The position numbers and the translations under genes are program-made. Shown here in pieces: positions 31,293-42,201 of a DNA stretch of 64,000 nucleotides. Source of the DNA: Bifidobacterium breve. Its GTDB lineage: Bacteria; Actinomycetota; Actinomycetes; Nanopelagicales; Nanopelagicaceae. Position 1 is the first letter of the stretch. Each line of letters begins with the position of its first letter. The stretch is from assembly GCA_945860245.1 (NCBI GenBank), contig CAMAPO010000004.1:30930-94929 (forward strand). The letters run 5' to 3'. Below the pieces are notes generated by a model, which was not told where the DNA came from, searched no databases, and saw only the letters and a program-made list of their open reading frames with translations.

Positions 31293-32645
31293 ATGAGCCA
31301 CTTCGCAGCGCTTTCCAAACTGCTTGGCCCTGAAAGTGCATTAATCTCCGATCTAGATATCACAACTTCTTATTCACGAGATCAAGCACCCTTTGCATTT
31401 AGCGCACCACCAATTGCAGTTTTACTAGCGCGCAGCGCCACCGAAATTTCAATTGCTCTCAAATATGCCAATGAAAATAAGATTCCGGTCGTTACCCGTG
31501 GTGCCGGCAGTGGTTTATCGGGTGGTGCTAATGCATCGGCAGATTCGCTCGTGATATCACTTGAGAAGATGAACCAAATTATTGAAATTGATGCGGCAAA
31601 TCAGATTGCCAGAGTTCAAGCCGGGGTAATTAACCTTGATCTTGATACTGCAGCAAGCAAACTCGGTTTGGCCTATCTGCCAGATCCCGCAAGTCGCGAT
31701 TGGTCATCACTTGGTGGCAATGCGGCCACAAATGCGGGTGGTATGTGCTGTGTTAAATATGGCGTTACTTCAGCACATGTACGTGCAATGCAAGTAGTTT
31801 TGGCAAGCGGTGAAATTATTGAGTTAGGGAAAGCAACCAAGAAATCTGTTACTACCTATGACTTGTTACATTTATTTATTGGATCCGAAGGAACTCTTGG
31901 AGTAATCACCGAGCTAACTTTAAATTTAGAGATTCGCCCTGCGGCTCCATCTACTTTGGTCGCTACTTTTCCAAATATTACGAAGGCGGCGAGTGCCGCT
32001 GCGGCGTTATTGCAGTACCGACCTTCTATGCTAGAAATCGTTGATCAGACAACGCTTAAGGCGGTTGAGGCTTGGCATCCCCTCGGATTTGAAGTCGCTG
32101 GTGCGGTTCTGCTTATGCAGTTGGATGAAAACCATTCACTCGCTGAAGCAGCTTTAAAAACCTGTAAAGAATTTGGCTTGATTGATGGTGTTTACTCAGA
32201 TGATCCCAATGATGCTGCAGATTTAATTCGGGTTCGCAAAATGGCTTACCCGGCACTTGAAAGAATGGGCGCTACTTTGCTTGATGATGTTGCGCTACCG
32301 ATTACCGAGATTGCTCAATTTGTTGAGAAGGTAGAAGAATTGAGTAAGAGAAGTAATTTGGTAATCGGAATTTTTGGGCACGCGGGTGATGGAAATATGC
32401 ATCCGACTATCGTTCACGATCACGGCGATACCGCAGCAGCCGAGCGCGCTCAAAAAGCATTTAGCGATATCGTTGAAATTGCACAGTCACTTGGTGGATC
32501 AGCAAGCGGTGAGCACGGAATTGGCTCGATAAAGGCAGGATTCGTCGCTAATGAAATCTCAGCGACGGTAATTGAACTGCAACGTGCGGTAAAGAAGGTA
32601 TTCGACCCAAATTCAATTCTGAATCCAGGAAAGAAGATTCCTTAA
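31293..32645 (+). CDS. FAD-linked oxidase (glycolate oxidase GlcD-like)
   Basis: PVVTRGAGSGLSGGANA, GSEGTLGVITELTL, GHAGDGNMHPTI and GSASGEHGIGSIKAGF. Confidence 0.93.
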   Translation: MSHFAALSKLLGPESALISDLDITTSYSRDQAPFAFSAPPIAVLLARSATEISIALKYANENKIPVVTRGAGSGLSGGANASADSLVISLEKMNQIIEIDAANQIARVQAGVINLDLDTAASKLGLAYLPDPASRDWSSLGGNAATNAGGMCCVKYGVTSAHVRAMQVVLASGEIIELGKATKKSVTTYDLLHLFIGSEGTLGVITELTLNLEIRPAAPSTLVATFPNITKAASAAAALLQYRPSMLEIVDQTTLKAVEAWHPLGFEVAGAVLLMQLDENHSLAEAALKTCKEFGLIDGVYSDDPNDAADLIRVRKMAYPALERMGATLLDDVALPITEIAQFVEKVEELSKRSNLVIGIFGHAGDGNMHPTIVHDHGDTAAAERAQKAFSDIVEIAQSLGGSASGEHGIGSIKAGFVANEISATVIELQRAVKKVFDPNSILNPGKKIP

Positions 32646-35140
32646 TTAGTTGTTGCAGCTAGATCTTCTGGCGAATCTGGCATATTTGCCTTAGCGGCGC
32701 CGGTAAATGTGAATTTAGCTTCGGCTGCTTCACCTTCAACATCAACAACGATTATTTCGCCAGCTTTCAACTCACCAAAGAGAATTCGCTCTGAAAGTGA
32801 ATCTTCAATCTCGCGCTGAATCGTGCGACGCAATGGACGGGCGCCAAGAAGCGGATCATAACCACGGGCCGCCAATAGATCTTTAGCGGCTTGCGTAAGT
32901 TCGATTCCCATATCTTTCGCCTTCAAGCGCTCATCTAAGTTAGCGATCATTAGATCAACAATTTGAATAATTTGATCTCTCGTCAATTGGTGGAAGACGA
33001 TTACATCATCGATACGGTTAAGGAATTCAGGGCGGAAGTGGTTCTTAAGTTCATCTTGAACCTTGCCCTTCATGCGATCGTAATTTGTTAAATCATCATC
33101 GATATTGGCAAAGCCAAGTCCTAGGCTCTTTGAAATATCGCGTGTACCAAGGTTGGTAGTCATAATGATTACTGTGTTTTTAAAGTCAACGGTGCGACCT
33201 TGTGCATCTGTTAAACGACCATCTTCAAGAACCTGTAGAAGTGAGTTAAAGATATCTGGGTGGGCTTTTTCGATCTCATCGAATAAGACAACCGAGAATG
33301 GGCGGCGGCGAACTTTCTCAGTTAGCTGTCCACCTTCGTCATAACCAACATATCCTGGAGGTGCGCCGAATAAACGTGATGCTGTGTGGCGTTCCGAGTA
33401 TTCCGACATATCTAGTTGGATAAGTGCGGTCTCATCACCAAATAAGAATGATGCAAGGGTGCGAGAAAGTTCAGTCTTACCAACACCTGAAGGACCAGCG
33501 AAGATAAATGAACCACCAGGGCGCTTTGGATCTTTTAACCCGGCACGTGTGCGGCGAATAGCCTGTGAGAGGGCCTTAATCGCTTGATCTTGGCCAATTA
33601 CGCGGCGGTGAAGTTCATCTTCCATACGAAGCAGACGAGCAGTCTCTTCTTCAGTTAATTTAAATACTGGGATTCCGGTTGAGGCAGAGAGAACTTGAGC
33701 GATGAGTTCTTCATCCACTTCAGTTACCTTATCGAGATCGGTTGCCTTCCAATTCTTTTCAGCTTCAACCTTTTCCGCAATAAGAGTCTTCTCTTTATCG
33801 CGAAGTGCAGCAGCGCCTTCAAAATCTTGGCCATCAATTGCTGACTCTTTAGCCTTACGAGCTTCAGCGATTTTGTCATCATATGCGCGAAGTTCAGCAG
33901 GAGCAGTCATGCGCTTAATGCGAAGACGAGATCCAGCTTCATCAATCAGGTCAATCGCCTTATCTGGCAAGAAACGATCGGATACATAGCGATCTGCCAT
34001 ATTTGCCGCAGCGGCAAGTGCGCCATCGGTAATTGAAACGCGGTGATGGGTTTCATAGCGATCGCGAAGGCCTTTCAAGATTTCAATTGTGTGAGCAACT
34101 GATGGCTCTTTAACTTGAATTGGTTGGAAACGACGTTCTAGCGCAGCATCTTTTTCAACATGCTTGCGGTATTCATCCAAAGTAGTTGCGCCAATTGTCT
34201 GCAGCTCACCGCGCGCCAACATTGGCTTAAGAATGCTTGCTGCATCTATTGCGCCTTCGGCAGCACCTGCACCAACAAGGGTGTGGATTTCATCAATAAA
34301 CAAAATAATATCGCCACGAGTTTTAATCTCTTTCAATACTTTCTTTAAGCGTTCTTCAAAATCTCCACGATAGCGGCTACCGGCAACAAGTGCGCCTAAA
34401 TCAAGTGAATATAACTGCTTATCTTTCAGGGTTTCTGGGACATCGTTCTTGTAGATCGCTTGCGCAAGACCTTCAACAACAGCAGTTTTACCAACACCTG
34501 GTTCGCCAATTAAGACTGGGTTATTTTTGGTACGACGAGAAAGTACTTGCATCACACGTTCAATTTCAGTTTCGCGACCAATTACTGGATCAAGCTTTCC
34601 TTCACGCGCTGCTTGGGTGAGGTTACGTCCAAATTGATCTAAGACAAGTGAGGTAGATGGCGTGCCTTCTGCAGGTCCACCCGATGTTGCCGCTTCTTTT
34701 CCTTGGTATCCAGAGAGAAGTTGAATAACTTGTTGACGTACGCGATTTAAATCTGCGCCGAGTTTTACAAGAACTTGTGCAGCAACGCCTTCGCCTTCAC
34801 GAATTAAACCAAGCAAGATATGTTCGGTGCCGATGTAGTTGTGGCCTAATTGCAACGCTTCACGTAGTGAGAGTTCAAGAACTTTCTTGGCGCGAGGAGT
34901 AAATGGAATATGTCCGCTAGGTGCTTGCTGACCTTGGCCGATAATTTCTTCAACTTGGGCGCGCACGCCTTCAAGTGAGATACCGAGCGCTTCTAGACCT
35001 TTTGCCGCAACGCCTTCGCCTTCGTGGATCAAACCCAGGAGAATATGTTCAGTACCAATGTAGTTGTGATTGAGCATTCGTGCTTCTTCTTGAGCCAAGA
35101 CAACAACGCGTCGGGCTCGATCGGTAAAGCGCTCAAACAT
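32642..35140 (-). CDS. clpC: ATP-dependent Clp protease ATP-binding subunit ClpC
   Basis: 832 aa; [37 protein letters not shown]; two AAA modules ([32 protein letters not shown]). Confidence 0.97.
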   Translation of the reverse strand: MFERFTDRARRVVVLAQEEARMLNHNYIGTEHILLGLIHEGEGVAAKGLEALGISLEGVRAQVEEIIGQGQQAPSGHIPFTPRAKKVLELSLREALQLGHNYIGTEHILLGLIREGEGVAAQVLVKLGADLNRVRQQVIQLLSGYQGKEAATSGGPAEGTPSTSLVLDQFGRNLTQAAREGKLDPVIGRETEIERVMQVLSRRTKNNPVLIGEPGVGKTAVVEGLAQAIYKNDVPETLKDKQLYSLDLGALVAGSRYRGDFEERLKKVLKEIKTRGDIILFIDEIHTLVGAGAAEGAIDAASILKPMLARGELQTIGATTLDEYRKHVEKDAALERRFQPIQVKEPSVAHTIEILKGLRDRYETHHRVSITDGALAAAANMADRYVSDRFLPDKAIDLIDEAGSRLRIKRMTAPAELRAYDDKIAEARKAKESAIDGQDFEGAAALRDKEKTLIAEKVEAEKNWKATDLDKVTEVDEELIAQVLSASTGIPVFKLTEEETARLLRMEDELHRRVIGQDQAIKALSQAIRRTRAGLKDPKRPGGSFIFAGPSGVGKTELSRTLASFLFGDETALIQLDMSEYSERHTASRLFGAPPGYVGYDEGGQLTEKVRRRPFSVVLFDEIEKAHPDIFNSLLQVLEDGRLTDAQGRTVDFKNTVIIMTTNLGTRDISKSLGLGFANIDDDLTNYDRMKGKVQDELKNHFRPEFLNRIDDVIVFHQLTRDQIIQIVDLMIANLDERLKAKDMGIELTQAAKDLLAARGYDPLLGARPLRRTIQREIEDSLSERILFGELKAGEIIVVDVEGEAAEAKFTFTGAAKANMPDSPEDLAATTN

Positions 35141-35296
35141 TGGCAGACTCCTTTGAAGGCGGTAATTATTCGGTGCTAGCCAAGGATATAACCCAAGGCA
35201 GGGAAGGCGCGAGGTGGATACCTTGTGGTATATAGAACCCCAGATCTGGGTCCGATATTCCCAATTAGGGCCAGGAGTAGCGTTTTTTGGCTCTGG

Positions 35297-35791
35297 CTAA
35301 AGGGTTAAGAGCATGCGGGTATTACCCAAGGTATTGGGCTTGGCTGCTTCTAAATCTAGGAACTCGGCGACACCGGCATCGTATGACCGCAGTAATTGTT
35401 GATAAACATCAGGTGCAACTGGAGTACCGATTATCTCTACAAATCCGTGACGACCAAAAAATGAAGTTTGGAAAGTCAGGCAGAAAATTCTCTCGACTCC
35501 AACTTCGCGGGCGCGCTCAATAATTTTTTCAAGTATCTGATGGCCGATACCTTGCCTATGAAAACTCTCTTCTACAGCCACAGTACGAACTTCGGCTAAG
35601 TCATCCCACAAGATATGAAGTGCGCCACAACCAACTACTTTCCCATCAATTTCAGCAACGGTAAACTCTTGAACGCTTTCATACAACGTGACCGTCTCTT
35701 TGGTAAGCATCTGACCAGGTGCGGCATATGAATCTACAAGTTGGCGAATAGTTTTTACATCACTGGTGCGTGCTGGGCGAATAACAATCAT
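35297..35791 (-). CDS. GNAT N-acetyltransferase, amino-acid N-acetyltransferase-like
   Basis: IRPARTSDVKTIRQLVDSYAAPG...VAEIDGKVVGCGALHILWDDLAEVRTVAVEESFHRQGIG..ERIFCLTFQTSFFGRHGF. Confidence 0.88.
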   Translation of the reverse strand: MIVIRPARTSDVKTIRQLVDSYAAPGQMLTKETVTLYESVQEFTVAEIDGKVVGCGALHILWDDLAEVRTVAVEESFHRQGIGHQILEKIIERAREVGVERIFCLTFQTSFFGRHGFVEIIGTPVAPDVYQQLLRSYDAGVAEFLDLEAAKPNTLGNTRMLLTL

Positions 35792-35793
35792 GT

Positions 35794-37308
35794 TTACTCG
35801 ACTTCAGGTTTTACCAGCGGGAATAAAATTGTTTCGCGAATTCCTAAGCCAGTGAGCGCCATTAATAAGCGATCGACTCCCATACCCATTCCGCCAGTAG
35901 GTGGCATCGCAAATTCCATAGCACGTAAGAAATCTTCATCCACTTGCATCGCTTCTAAATCACCTTTTGCACCAAGTGTTGCTTGTTCAATTAAACGCTC
36001 GCGTTGAATTACTGGATCAATGAGTTCGGAATATCCAGTGGCTAATTCAAAGCCATCTGCATATAGATCCCATTTTTCAGCAACGCCCGGAAGTTCGCGA
36101 TGGGCGCGAACCAGTGGTGAAGTATCCACAGGAAATCCCATAACAAAAGTTGGAGCGATCAATTGATCTTTTGCTACATGTTCGAAAATTTCTTCGGCGA
36201 GCTTTCCGGTTATCCACTTGGGATCGATCTTTATACCCAGTTTGACCGCAATTTTCTTTAAATCCTCCAGCGGAGTAAGCGCAGTAACGCTCTCGCCGAC
36301 GCCCTCAGTTATCGCATCGTAGAGAGAAATTTCCCGCCACTTTCCACCTAGGTCTGCTTGTCGACCATCGTGATGTGTAACTACATGCGAACCAGAAATC
36401 GCCAGCGCCGCATTTTGCACCAAGGTGCGAGTTAAATCCGCAATCGAACGCCAATCGCCATAAGCCTGATAACTCTCGATCATTGCAAACTCAGGAGAGT
36501 GAGATGAATCAGCTCCCTCGTTGCGGAAGTTACGATTGATTTCAAAGACACGCTCAATGCCGCCAACAACACAACGCTTTAAAAATAGTTCAGGTGCGAT
36601 GCGCAGAAAGAGTTCCATATCGTAGGCGTTGCTGAAAGATTTAAATGGACGTGCTGCCGCTCCACCATGCATCACCTGCAACATTGGAGTTTCTACTTCG
36701 ACAAAGTTTTCGCTATGGAAAGTCGCACGCAAAGAACGCATCACAGCTGGGCGCAGGCGCGCATTGGTGCGAGCTTCGTCGCGAACAATTAAATCTACAT
36801 AACGCATGCGCACACGCGTTTCTTCGGACATTGGTTTGTGATCATTTGGTAAAGGGCGAAGGGATTTAGCAGCGATCGCATAACTATTTGCCAGAATTGA
36901 AAGCTCACCGCGCTTAGAAGTAATAATTTCGCCAGTAACGCTGACGATATCGCCTAGATCTATATCACTCTTCCAGGTATCTAAAGTTTCTTGCCCAACT
37001 TTGTCGAGCGATAACATCGCCTGAAGTTCAGTGCCATCGCCTTCACGTAAAGTTGCAAAACAGAGTTTTCCGGTATCACGTTTAAAGATAATGCGACCTG
37101 TCAGGCTTTGCATATCACCAGTTGTCGAATCAGTTTCAAGGCTGGCATACTTCGCGCGAATTTCTGCCAGCGATGCAGTGCGTGCGACTGAAACTGGATA
37201 AGGCTCAACTCCGCGCTCAATTAACCCAGCGCGTTTTTCGCGGCGGATGCGTAATTGCTCAGGCAGATCATCTTCTACCGAAGTGGCGGGTTGCTGTTCT
37301 TCACTCAT
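35794..37308 (-). CDS. lysS: Lysyl-tRNA synthetase
   Basis: RRKAGL.., FRNEGADSSHSPEFAMIESYQAY and PPTGGMGMGVDRLLMALTG class II motifs. Confidence 0.96.
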   Translation of the reverse strand: MSEEQQPATSVEDDLPEQLRIRREKRAGLIERGVEPYPVSVARTASLAEIRAKYASLETDSTTGDMQSLTGRIIFKRDTGKLCFATLREGDGTELQAMLSLDKVGQETLDTWKSDIDLGDIVSVTGEIITSKRGELSILANSYAIAAKSLRPLPNDHKPMSEETRVRMRYVDLIVRDEARTNARLRPAVMRSLRATFHSENFVEVETPMLQVMHGGAAARPFKSFSNAYDMELFLRIAPELFLKRCVVGGIERVFEINRNFRNEGADSSHSPEFAMIESYQAYGDWRSIADLTRTLVQNAALAISGSHVVTHHDGRQADLGGKWREISLYDAITEGVGESVTALTPLEDLKKIAVKLGIKIDPKWITGKLAEEIFEHVAKDQLIAPTFVMGFPVDTSPLVRAHRELPGVAEKWDLYADGFELATGYSELIDPVIQRERLIEQATLGAKGDLEAMQVDEDFLRAMEFAMPPTGGMGMGVDRLLMALTGLGIRETILFPLVKPEVE

Positions 37309-37327
37309 AATGGCGAGAGTCTACCTA

Positions 37328-38092
37328 TTAGATATTTCGCTCGTGGATAAGGCGCAGCCCAATCAAGGTCAGATCAGGCTCATGCTCATCAATAGTTTCA
37401 GCAACTCCAATAATTAGTGGAGCAAGTCCACCAGTTGCAATCACCGTTGGAGCGCCTTCATAGCTAAGTGCTAATTCAGCAACGATGCGATCTACTAAAC
37501 CATCTACTTGTCCGGCAAATCCAAAGATGGTGCCAGATTGCAACGCTTCGACGGTGTTCTTTCCGATAACGCTCTTAGGGCGAATCAGTTCAACTTTACG
37601 AAGTTGCGCCGCGCGCGCAGCAAGTGCATCAACTGAAATTTCAATACCCGGTGCTAAAGCGCCGCCTAAAAATTCTCCCTTAGGTGAGACCACATCTAGA
37701 TTTGTTGATGTTCCAAAATCTACGACAATCGCTGGACCGCCATAGAGAGTATGAGCGGCTAAAGTATTTACGATGCGATCTGCACCGATTTCTTTCGGGT
37801 TATCAACCAAGAGTGGAACACCTGTCTTGATTCCTGGTTCCACAATCGTTGTCGGGATCTTTGAGAAATAGGTTGCGATCATTGTTCTTATTTCACGTAG
37901 GGTTGCCGGGACTGTGGAACAAATTGAGAGTCCAGTAATTTCAAATCCGGTTACCAGCGCGTTATATTGCAACCACAGCTCATCTGAGGTTGTTCGAGGA
38001 TCAGTCTTTACTCGCCAGGAGCGAATCAATTCATCTCCCTGGAAAATACCCAATACGGTATTTGTATTTCCAACATCAACAGTTAGCAACAT
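37328..38092 (-). CDS. coaX: Type III pantothenate kinase
   Basis: MLLTVDVGNTNTVLGIF...NPKEIGADRIVNTLAA...AIVVDFGTSTNLDVV. Confidence 0.95.
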   Translation of the reverse strand: MLLTVDVGNTNTVLGIFQGDELIRSWRVKTDPRTTSDELWLQYNALVTGFEITGLSICSTVPATLREIRTMIATYFSKIPTTIVEPGIKTGVPLLVDNPKEIGADRIVNTLAAHTLYGGPAIVVDFGTSTNLDVVSPKGEFLGGALAPGIEISVDALAARAAQLRKVELIRPKSVIGKNTVEALQSGTIFGFAGQVDGLVDRIVAELALSYEGAPTVIATGGLAPLIIGVAETIDEHEPDLTLIGLRLIHERNI

Positions 38093-38094
38093 AA

Positions 38095-38919
38095 CTACTC
38101 CGCTCTCAGATCTAGGCCGATATCAAAGACGGGCGCAGAATGTGTCAGCGCCCCAATTGCGATGAAATCAACGCCGGATTGCGCATATGCGCGCGCGTTG
38201 GTAATTGAAATCCCGCCTGATGCTTCTAATTTAAAAGCACCATTAACTAAAGCGACTGCTTGCGCACATTGTTCTGGGGACATATTGTCTAAGAGAACTA
38301 GGTCAGGCTTCTGCGTTAAAACATCCTTTAACTGCTCCAAAGTATCTACCTCAATCTCAATCTCGGCTTCTGGATAGGCAGCGCGCACTTTTGCGAAAGC
38401 AGCGACCACACCTCCTGCCGCCGCAATGTGATTATCTTTGATCAGCGCGGCATCACTTAAGTTCATACGGTGATTGGTACCGCCTCCCATACGGACTGCA
38501 TATTTTTCAATAGTTCGCATTCCTGGAGTTGTCTTTCGCGTATCACGCACCTGACATTTTGTTCCGGATACTTCTGCTACCCACTTGCTAGTCAATGTAG
38601 CAATTCCGCTTAGGTGGCCAAAAAAATTAAGCGCGGTGCGCTCAGCTAATAAGATCGCGCGCGTATTTCCGTGCACTGTAATTAATAAATCGCCCGCTTT
38701 TACTCGATCCCCATCTTTCTTAGCAAGAGTTATATCAGTCAACCCGACTTCGGCGAGAACTGCGTGCGCAATATTTATTCCAGCAATTACTCCATCGGTG
38801 CGCGCGATAAAGTCAGCAGTTGCAGTTGCATCTGCGGCGATAGTTGCCTGTGAAGTTATATCAACTCCCCCAGCTAGATCTTCGGCAAGTGCAGCCTTTA
38901 TTAACTCTTGATCGTTCAC
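38095..38919 (-). CDS. nadC: Nicotinate-nucleotide pyrophosphorylase
   Basis: LAEDLAGGVDITSQATI, RDTRKTTPGMRTIEKYAVRMGGGTNHRMNLSDAALIKDNH and EASGGI. Confidence 0.95.
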   Translation of the reverse strand: MNDQELIKAALAEDLAGGVDITSQATIAADATATADFIARTDGVIAGINIAHAVLAEVGLTDITLAKKDGDRVKAGDLLITVHGNTRAILLAERTALNFFGHLSGIATLTSKWVAEVSGTKCQVRDTRKTTPGMRTIEKYAVRMGGGTNHRMNLSDAALIKDNHIAAAGGVVAAFAKVRAAYPEAEIEIEVDTLEQLKDVLTQKPDLVLLDNMSPEQCAQAVALVNGAFKLEASGGISITNARAYAQSGVDFIAIGALTHSAPVFDIGLDLRAE

Positions 38920-40529
38920 TTTGCACCCACTTCTTGATAGCTAGTATTCCAATTTCCATTGCTATCTAACTCTTGAACAATTCTTTTGCGCCAATTACTC
39001 TCTGGATTTGGAAAATCTTCGCGCCAGTGAGATCCACGGGTTTCTTGTCTAATCAGCGCAGCTTTTAGAATCGCTTCGGCTAGTTGGAATAAGTTCGTTG
39101 TCTCCCACGCTTCAACACAAGGGTTGGAACTAGTTCGATCCTGAATACGGGTTAAATCAGCACTGGTCTGCAATAAAGAATCGGAAGAACGCAATACACC
39201 GGCTCCTCGACTCATACTTAATTGCAATTCGCGTCGCGTCGCTGGGTCTAACAAAATTGCTTTCGAGGTATCTGCAACTGGTACAGAACGCTCACTTAAG
39301 TTTGCAGCGATATCTGCAGCAATTCGCACGCTGAAAACCAAACCTTCAAGGAGTGAATTCGATGCCAACCGGTTGGCACCGTGGACTCCAGAACAAGCCG
39401 TTTCTCCACACGCGTAAAGTCCACTCACGCTGGTGCGCCCATTTAAATCAACCCGAACGCCACCGGATGCATAGTGCGAAGCGGGCGCTACCGGAATCAA
39501 ATCTTTGCTGGGATTAATTCCGTGTGAGAGACAAGATGCGTAAATAGTTGGGAAGCGAGTTTCAAAACCAGATAAGTGGCGCACATCTAGCCAGACGTGA
39601 TGAGCCCCGGTCTTATTCATATGGCGCATTGATGCAATTGCAACCACATCACGTGGTGCGAGTTCAGCTAATTTATGTTCGTTTAACATAAAGCGATCGC
39701 CCGCATCATCTAATAAATAGGCACCTTCACCGCGCACCGCTTCGCTAATCAGTGGTTGTTGGCCCTGAGTGTTATCTCCCAACCATAAAACGGTGGGATG
39801 GAATTGAATAAATTCCACATCTGCAACTTTTGCACCAGCGCGCAACGCTAAGGCCACGCCATCACCAGTTGAGACAGAAGGATTAGTTGTTTGTGCAAAA
39901 ACTTGACCGAGCCCACCGGTTGCTAACACAACTGCTTTACCCAGTGCGCGACCTACTCCATCGCGACTTCCGGCGCCAATCACGTGCAGCGTTACGCCAC
40001 AGACTGCACCATTTGCATCTTTTAGCGCATCTAAAACAAGAGCATCTTCAACAACTTCAATTTCTGGATCATCGTGCACCGCAGCTAAAAGCGCACGCGA
40101 AACTTCAGCACCGGTTGCATCGCCCCCAGCATGCAAGATGCGATTGCGTAAATGTCCACCTTCACGAGTAAGTGAAATTTCACCTGAATCTTCAGTATCA
40201 AATTTAGCGCCACGTTCGATCAACTTACGTACCGCTTCAGGTCCTTCAGTTACCAGAACGCGCACCGCTTCAACATCACATAAATCTGCGCCTGCTACCA
40301 AAGTATCTTTTAAATGTTGATCGGGAGTATCACCAGGTCCAAGTGCGGCAGCGATTCCGCCCTGTGCCCACTTAGTAGAACCTTCATCGACCTTTGATTT
40401 TGTAACAATTAAAACTGAGAGACCAAAGGTGCGCGCTTGCAGCGCAGTCGTAAGTCCGGCAATTCCTGAACCCACCACAATTACATCTGCGGTTGCGGTC
40501 CATCCTGGTTCAGGTGCAAGTAACTTCAT
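38916..40529 (-). CDS. nadB: L-aspartate oxidase
   Basis: VIVVGSGIAGLTTALQA...KWAQGGIAAALGPGDTPDQHLKDTLVAGADL and ACGETACSGVHGANRLASNSLLEGLVF. Confidence 0.95.
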   Translation of the reverse strand: MKLLAPEPGWTATADVIVVGSGIAGLTTALQARTFGLSVLIVTKSKVDEGSTKWAQGGIAAALGPGDTPDQHLKDTLVAGADLCDVEAVRVLVTEGPEAVRKLIERGAKFDTEDSGEISLTREGGHLRNRILHAGGDATGAEVSRALLAAVHDDPEIEVVEDALVLDALKDANGAVCGVTLHVIGAGSRDGVGRALGKAVVLATGGLGQVFAQTTNPSVSTGDGVALALRAGAKVADVEFIQFHPTVLWLGDNTQGQQPLISEAVRGEGAYLLDDAGDRFMLNEHKLAELAPRDVVAIASMRHMNKTGAHHVWLDVRHLSGFETRFPTIYASCLSHGINPSKDLIPVAPASHYASGGVRVDLNGRTSVSGLYACGETACSGVHGANRLASNSLLEGLVFSVRIAADIAANLSERSVPVADTSKAILLDPATRRELQLSMSRGAGVLRSSDSLLQTSADLTRIQDRTSSNPCVEAWETTNLFQLAEAILKAALIRQETRGSHWREDFPNPESNWRKRIVQELDSNGNWNTSYQEVGAK

Positions 40530-41347
40530 TGCGCACCAGTATTTCCAGCAGATGGGTTCATCTGCATATTGTCGATCAAACGGACCCCATTAAGCCAACC
40601 CGCGATAATCGCACGCTGCTTTGAGGTGGAATCTGTGGCAATTTTAAAGTTATCTTCATCGATGATTTCGGCATAGTCCAATATAAAGCCTGGCTGCTGT
40701 GAGCAAATCTGGAGCATCGCAGTCCGCGCCGCATTAATCGTCTTGCAATCTTTAGCCGCCAGCAACGCGCTATAAATTACCGTCGCCGTCTTGCGATCGC
40801 TCGCACTCAATCTGATATTTCTCGAAGATAGCGCTAGCCCACCACTCTCTCTTATTGTGGGTGCGGCGATGATCTCAATATGCTTATAACTCTCTTTTGC
40901 TAGATTCTTAATCAATACCAACTGTTGAAAATCTTTTTCACCGAATATTGCTTGCGTCGGTTGTAGCAAATCAAATAGGCGCGAAACAACGGTGACAACT
41001 CCATCGAAATGTCCAATGCGATTAGCGCCTTCAAATATCTCCCCGATTGGGCCCGCAACTTTATTTACAGTTTTATCTGGATAGATTTCACTTATTTGAG
41101 GTAGCCAAAGGTGGGTTACACCAGAATCGCGTGCGATTTCAATATCACGATCTGGGGTATGAGGATAGAGTTCCAAATCTTTACTATTTTCAAACTGAAG
41201 TGGATTTACGAAGATACTTGCAACTACAAATTCGCTCTTGCCTTTTGCCAATTTAAAGAGGGATGCATGCCCAGCATGCAAGGCGCCCATGGTGGGAACA
41301 AAGGTGCAGCCGTCAGCTAACTCAGCAGCGCTGTTAACGATCTTCAT
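40526..41347 (-). CDS. panC: Pantothenate synthetase
   Basis: FVPTMGALHAGHASLFKLAK, SIFVNPLQF, FGEKDFQQLVLI and ESGGLALSSRN. Confidence 0.95.
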   Translation of the reverse strand: MKIVNSAAELADGCTFVPTMGALHAGHASLFKLAKGKSEFVVASIFVNPLQFENSKDLELYPHTPDRDIEIARDSGVTHLWLPQISEIYPDKTVNKVAGPIGEIFEGANRIGHFDGVVTVVSRLFDLLQPTQAIFGEKDFQQLVLIKNLAKESYKHIEIIAAPTIRESGGLALSSRNIRLSASDRKTATVIYSALLAAKDCKTINAARTAMLQICSQQPGFILDYAEIIDEDNFKIATDSTSKQRAIIAGWLNGVRLIDNMQMNPSAGNTGAQ

Positions 41348-41401
41348 ATCGGGCTCCAGTCCTTTCAGGTACCGGGCGGTGATGGCTTTAAGTTTAGAGC
41401 C

Positions 41402-41848
41402 TTAAGGCAATTGCTCCAAAATCTCCGAAATCTTTCCTTGAGTCAGCAAAATTGCATCTGGCTCAATCGAATGCCACGGTTCAATTACAAAGCGGCGCTC
41501 ATGTGCGCGTGGGTGTGGCAGGTACAACTCATCAGCTGAGCTAAGCAGCGACCCGTATTGGATTAGGTCTAAATCAATTGTGCGCGGTCCCCATTTTTCA
41601 CTTCGCTCTCTTCCAAGTGTCTTTTCAATACCGTGCAAAAGCGCCAATAAATCTAGGGCGGGTAACTCGCTTTCGACGATACAAATCGCATTTAAGTAAT
41701 CTGGTTGAGGTATATCGCTCACTGGTTTAGTGGAATAGTAATTTGAGACCAATTTAAAGTCTGTGGCTTCTCGCAGTATTGCCACTGCTAAATCCATCTG
41801 CTCTTTCGGGTTGCCGATATTGGCACCTAGCGCAATTACCGCTCTCAT
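41402..41848 (-). CDS. folK: HPPK, 2-amino-4-hydroxy-6-hydroxymethyldihydropteridine pyrophosphokinase
   Basis: ALGANIGNPKEQMDLA and ERSEKWGPRTIDLDLIQYG...LPHPRAHERRFV. Confidence 0.95.
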   Translation of the reverse strand: MRAVIALGANIGNPKEQMDLAVAILREATDFKLVSNYYSTKPVSDIPQPDYLNAICIVESELPALDLLALLHGIEKTLGRERSEKWGPRTIDLDLIQYGSLLSSADELYLPHPRAHERRFVIEPWHSIEPDAILLTQGKISEILEQLP

Positions 41849-42201
41849 CGATTAATCGTTACCGAAATATCTCTTACTTGAGCCTTTACCGGTGCTTGCG
41901 GCTTATGTACAGTGACTGAAACTGTGACAATTTGTGAATAAGAGTTTTTGATTCGATCGGCAATTCGTGCTGCTAATTTTTCAATCAGTGCGACTCGATC
42001 ACCGGTTACTTCTTCAACTACTAAATCGATAATCTCTGCATAGTTAACCGTGTCAGAGACATCATCGGTGACGCTGGCACGGCTCAAATCTAATTCGAAG
42101 GCAATATCCACAAAAAAATCCTGCCCAGCAATATTTTCAGATTCAAATACGCCGTGATAGCCAAAGGATTTTATTCCTTTAATTTCAATGCGGTCAGCCA
42201 T
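41845..42201 (-). CDS. folB: Dihydroneopterin aldolase
   Basis: IEIKGIKSFGYHGVFESENIAGQDFFVDIAFELDL...VNYAEI. Confidence 0.93.
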   Translation of the reverse strand: MADRIEIKGIKSFGYHGVFESENIAGQDFFVDIAFELDLSRASVTDDVSDTVNYAEIIDLVVEEVTGDRVALIEKLAARIADRIKNSYSQIVTVSVTVHKPQAPVKAQVRDISVTINR

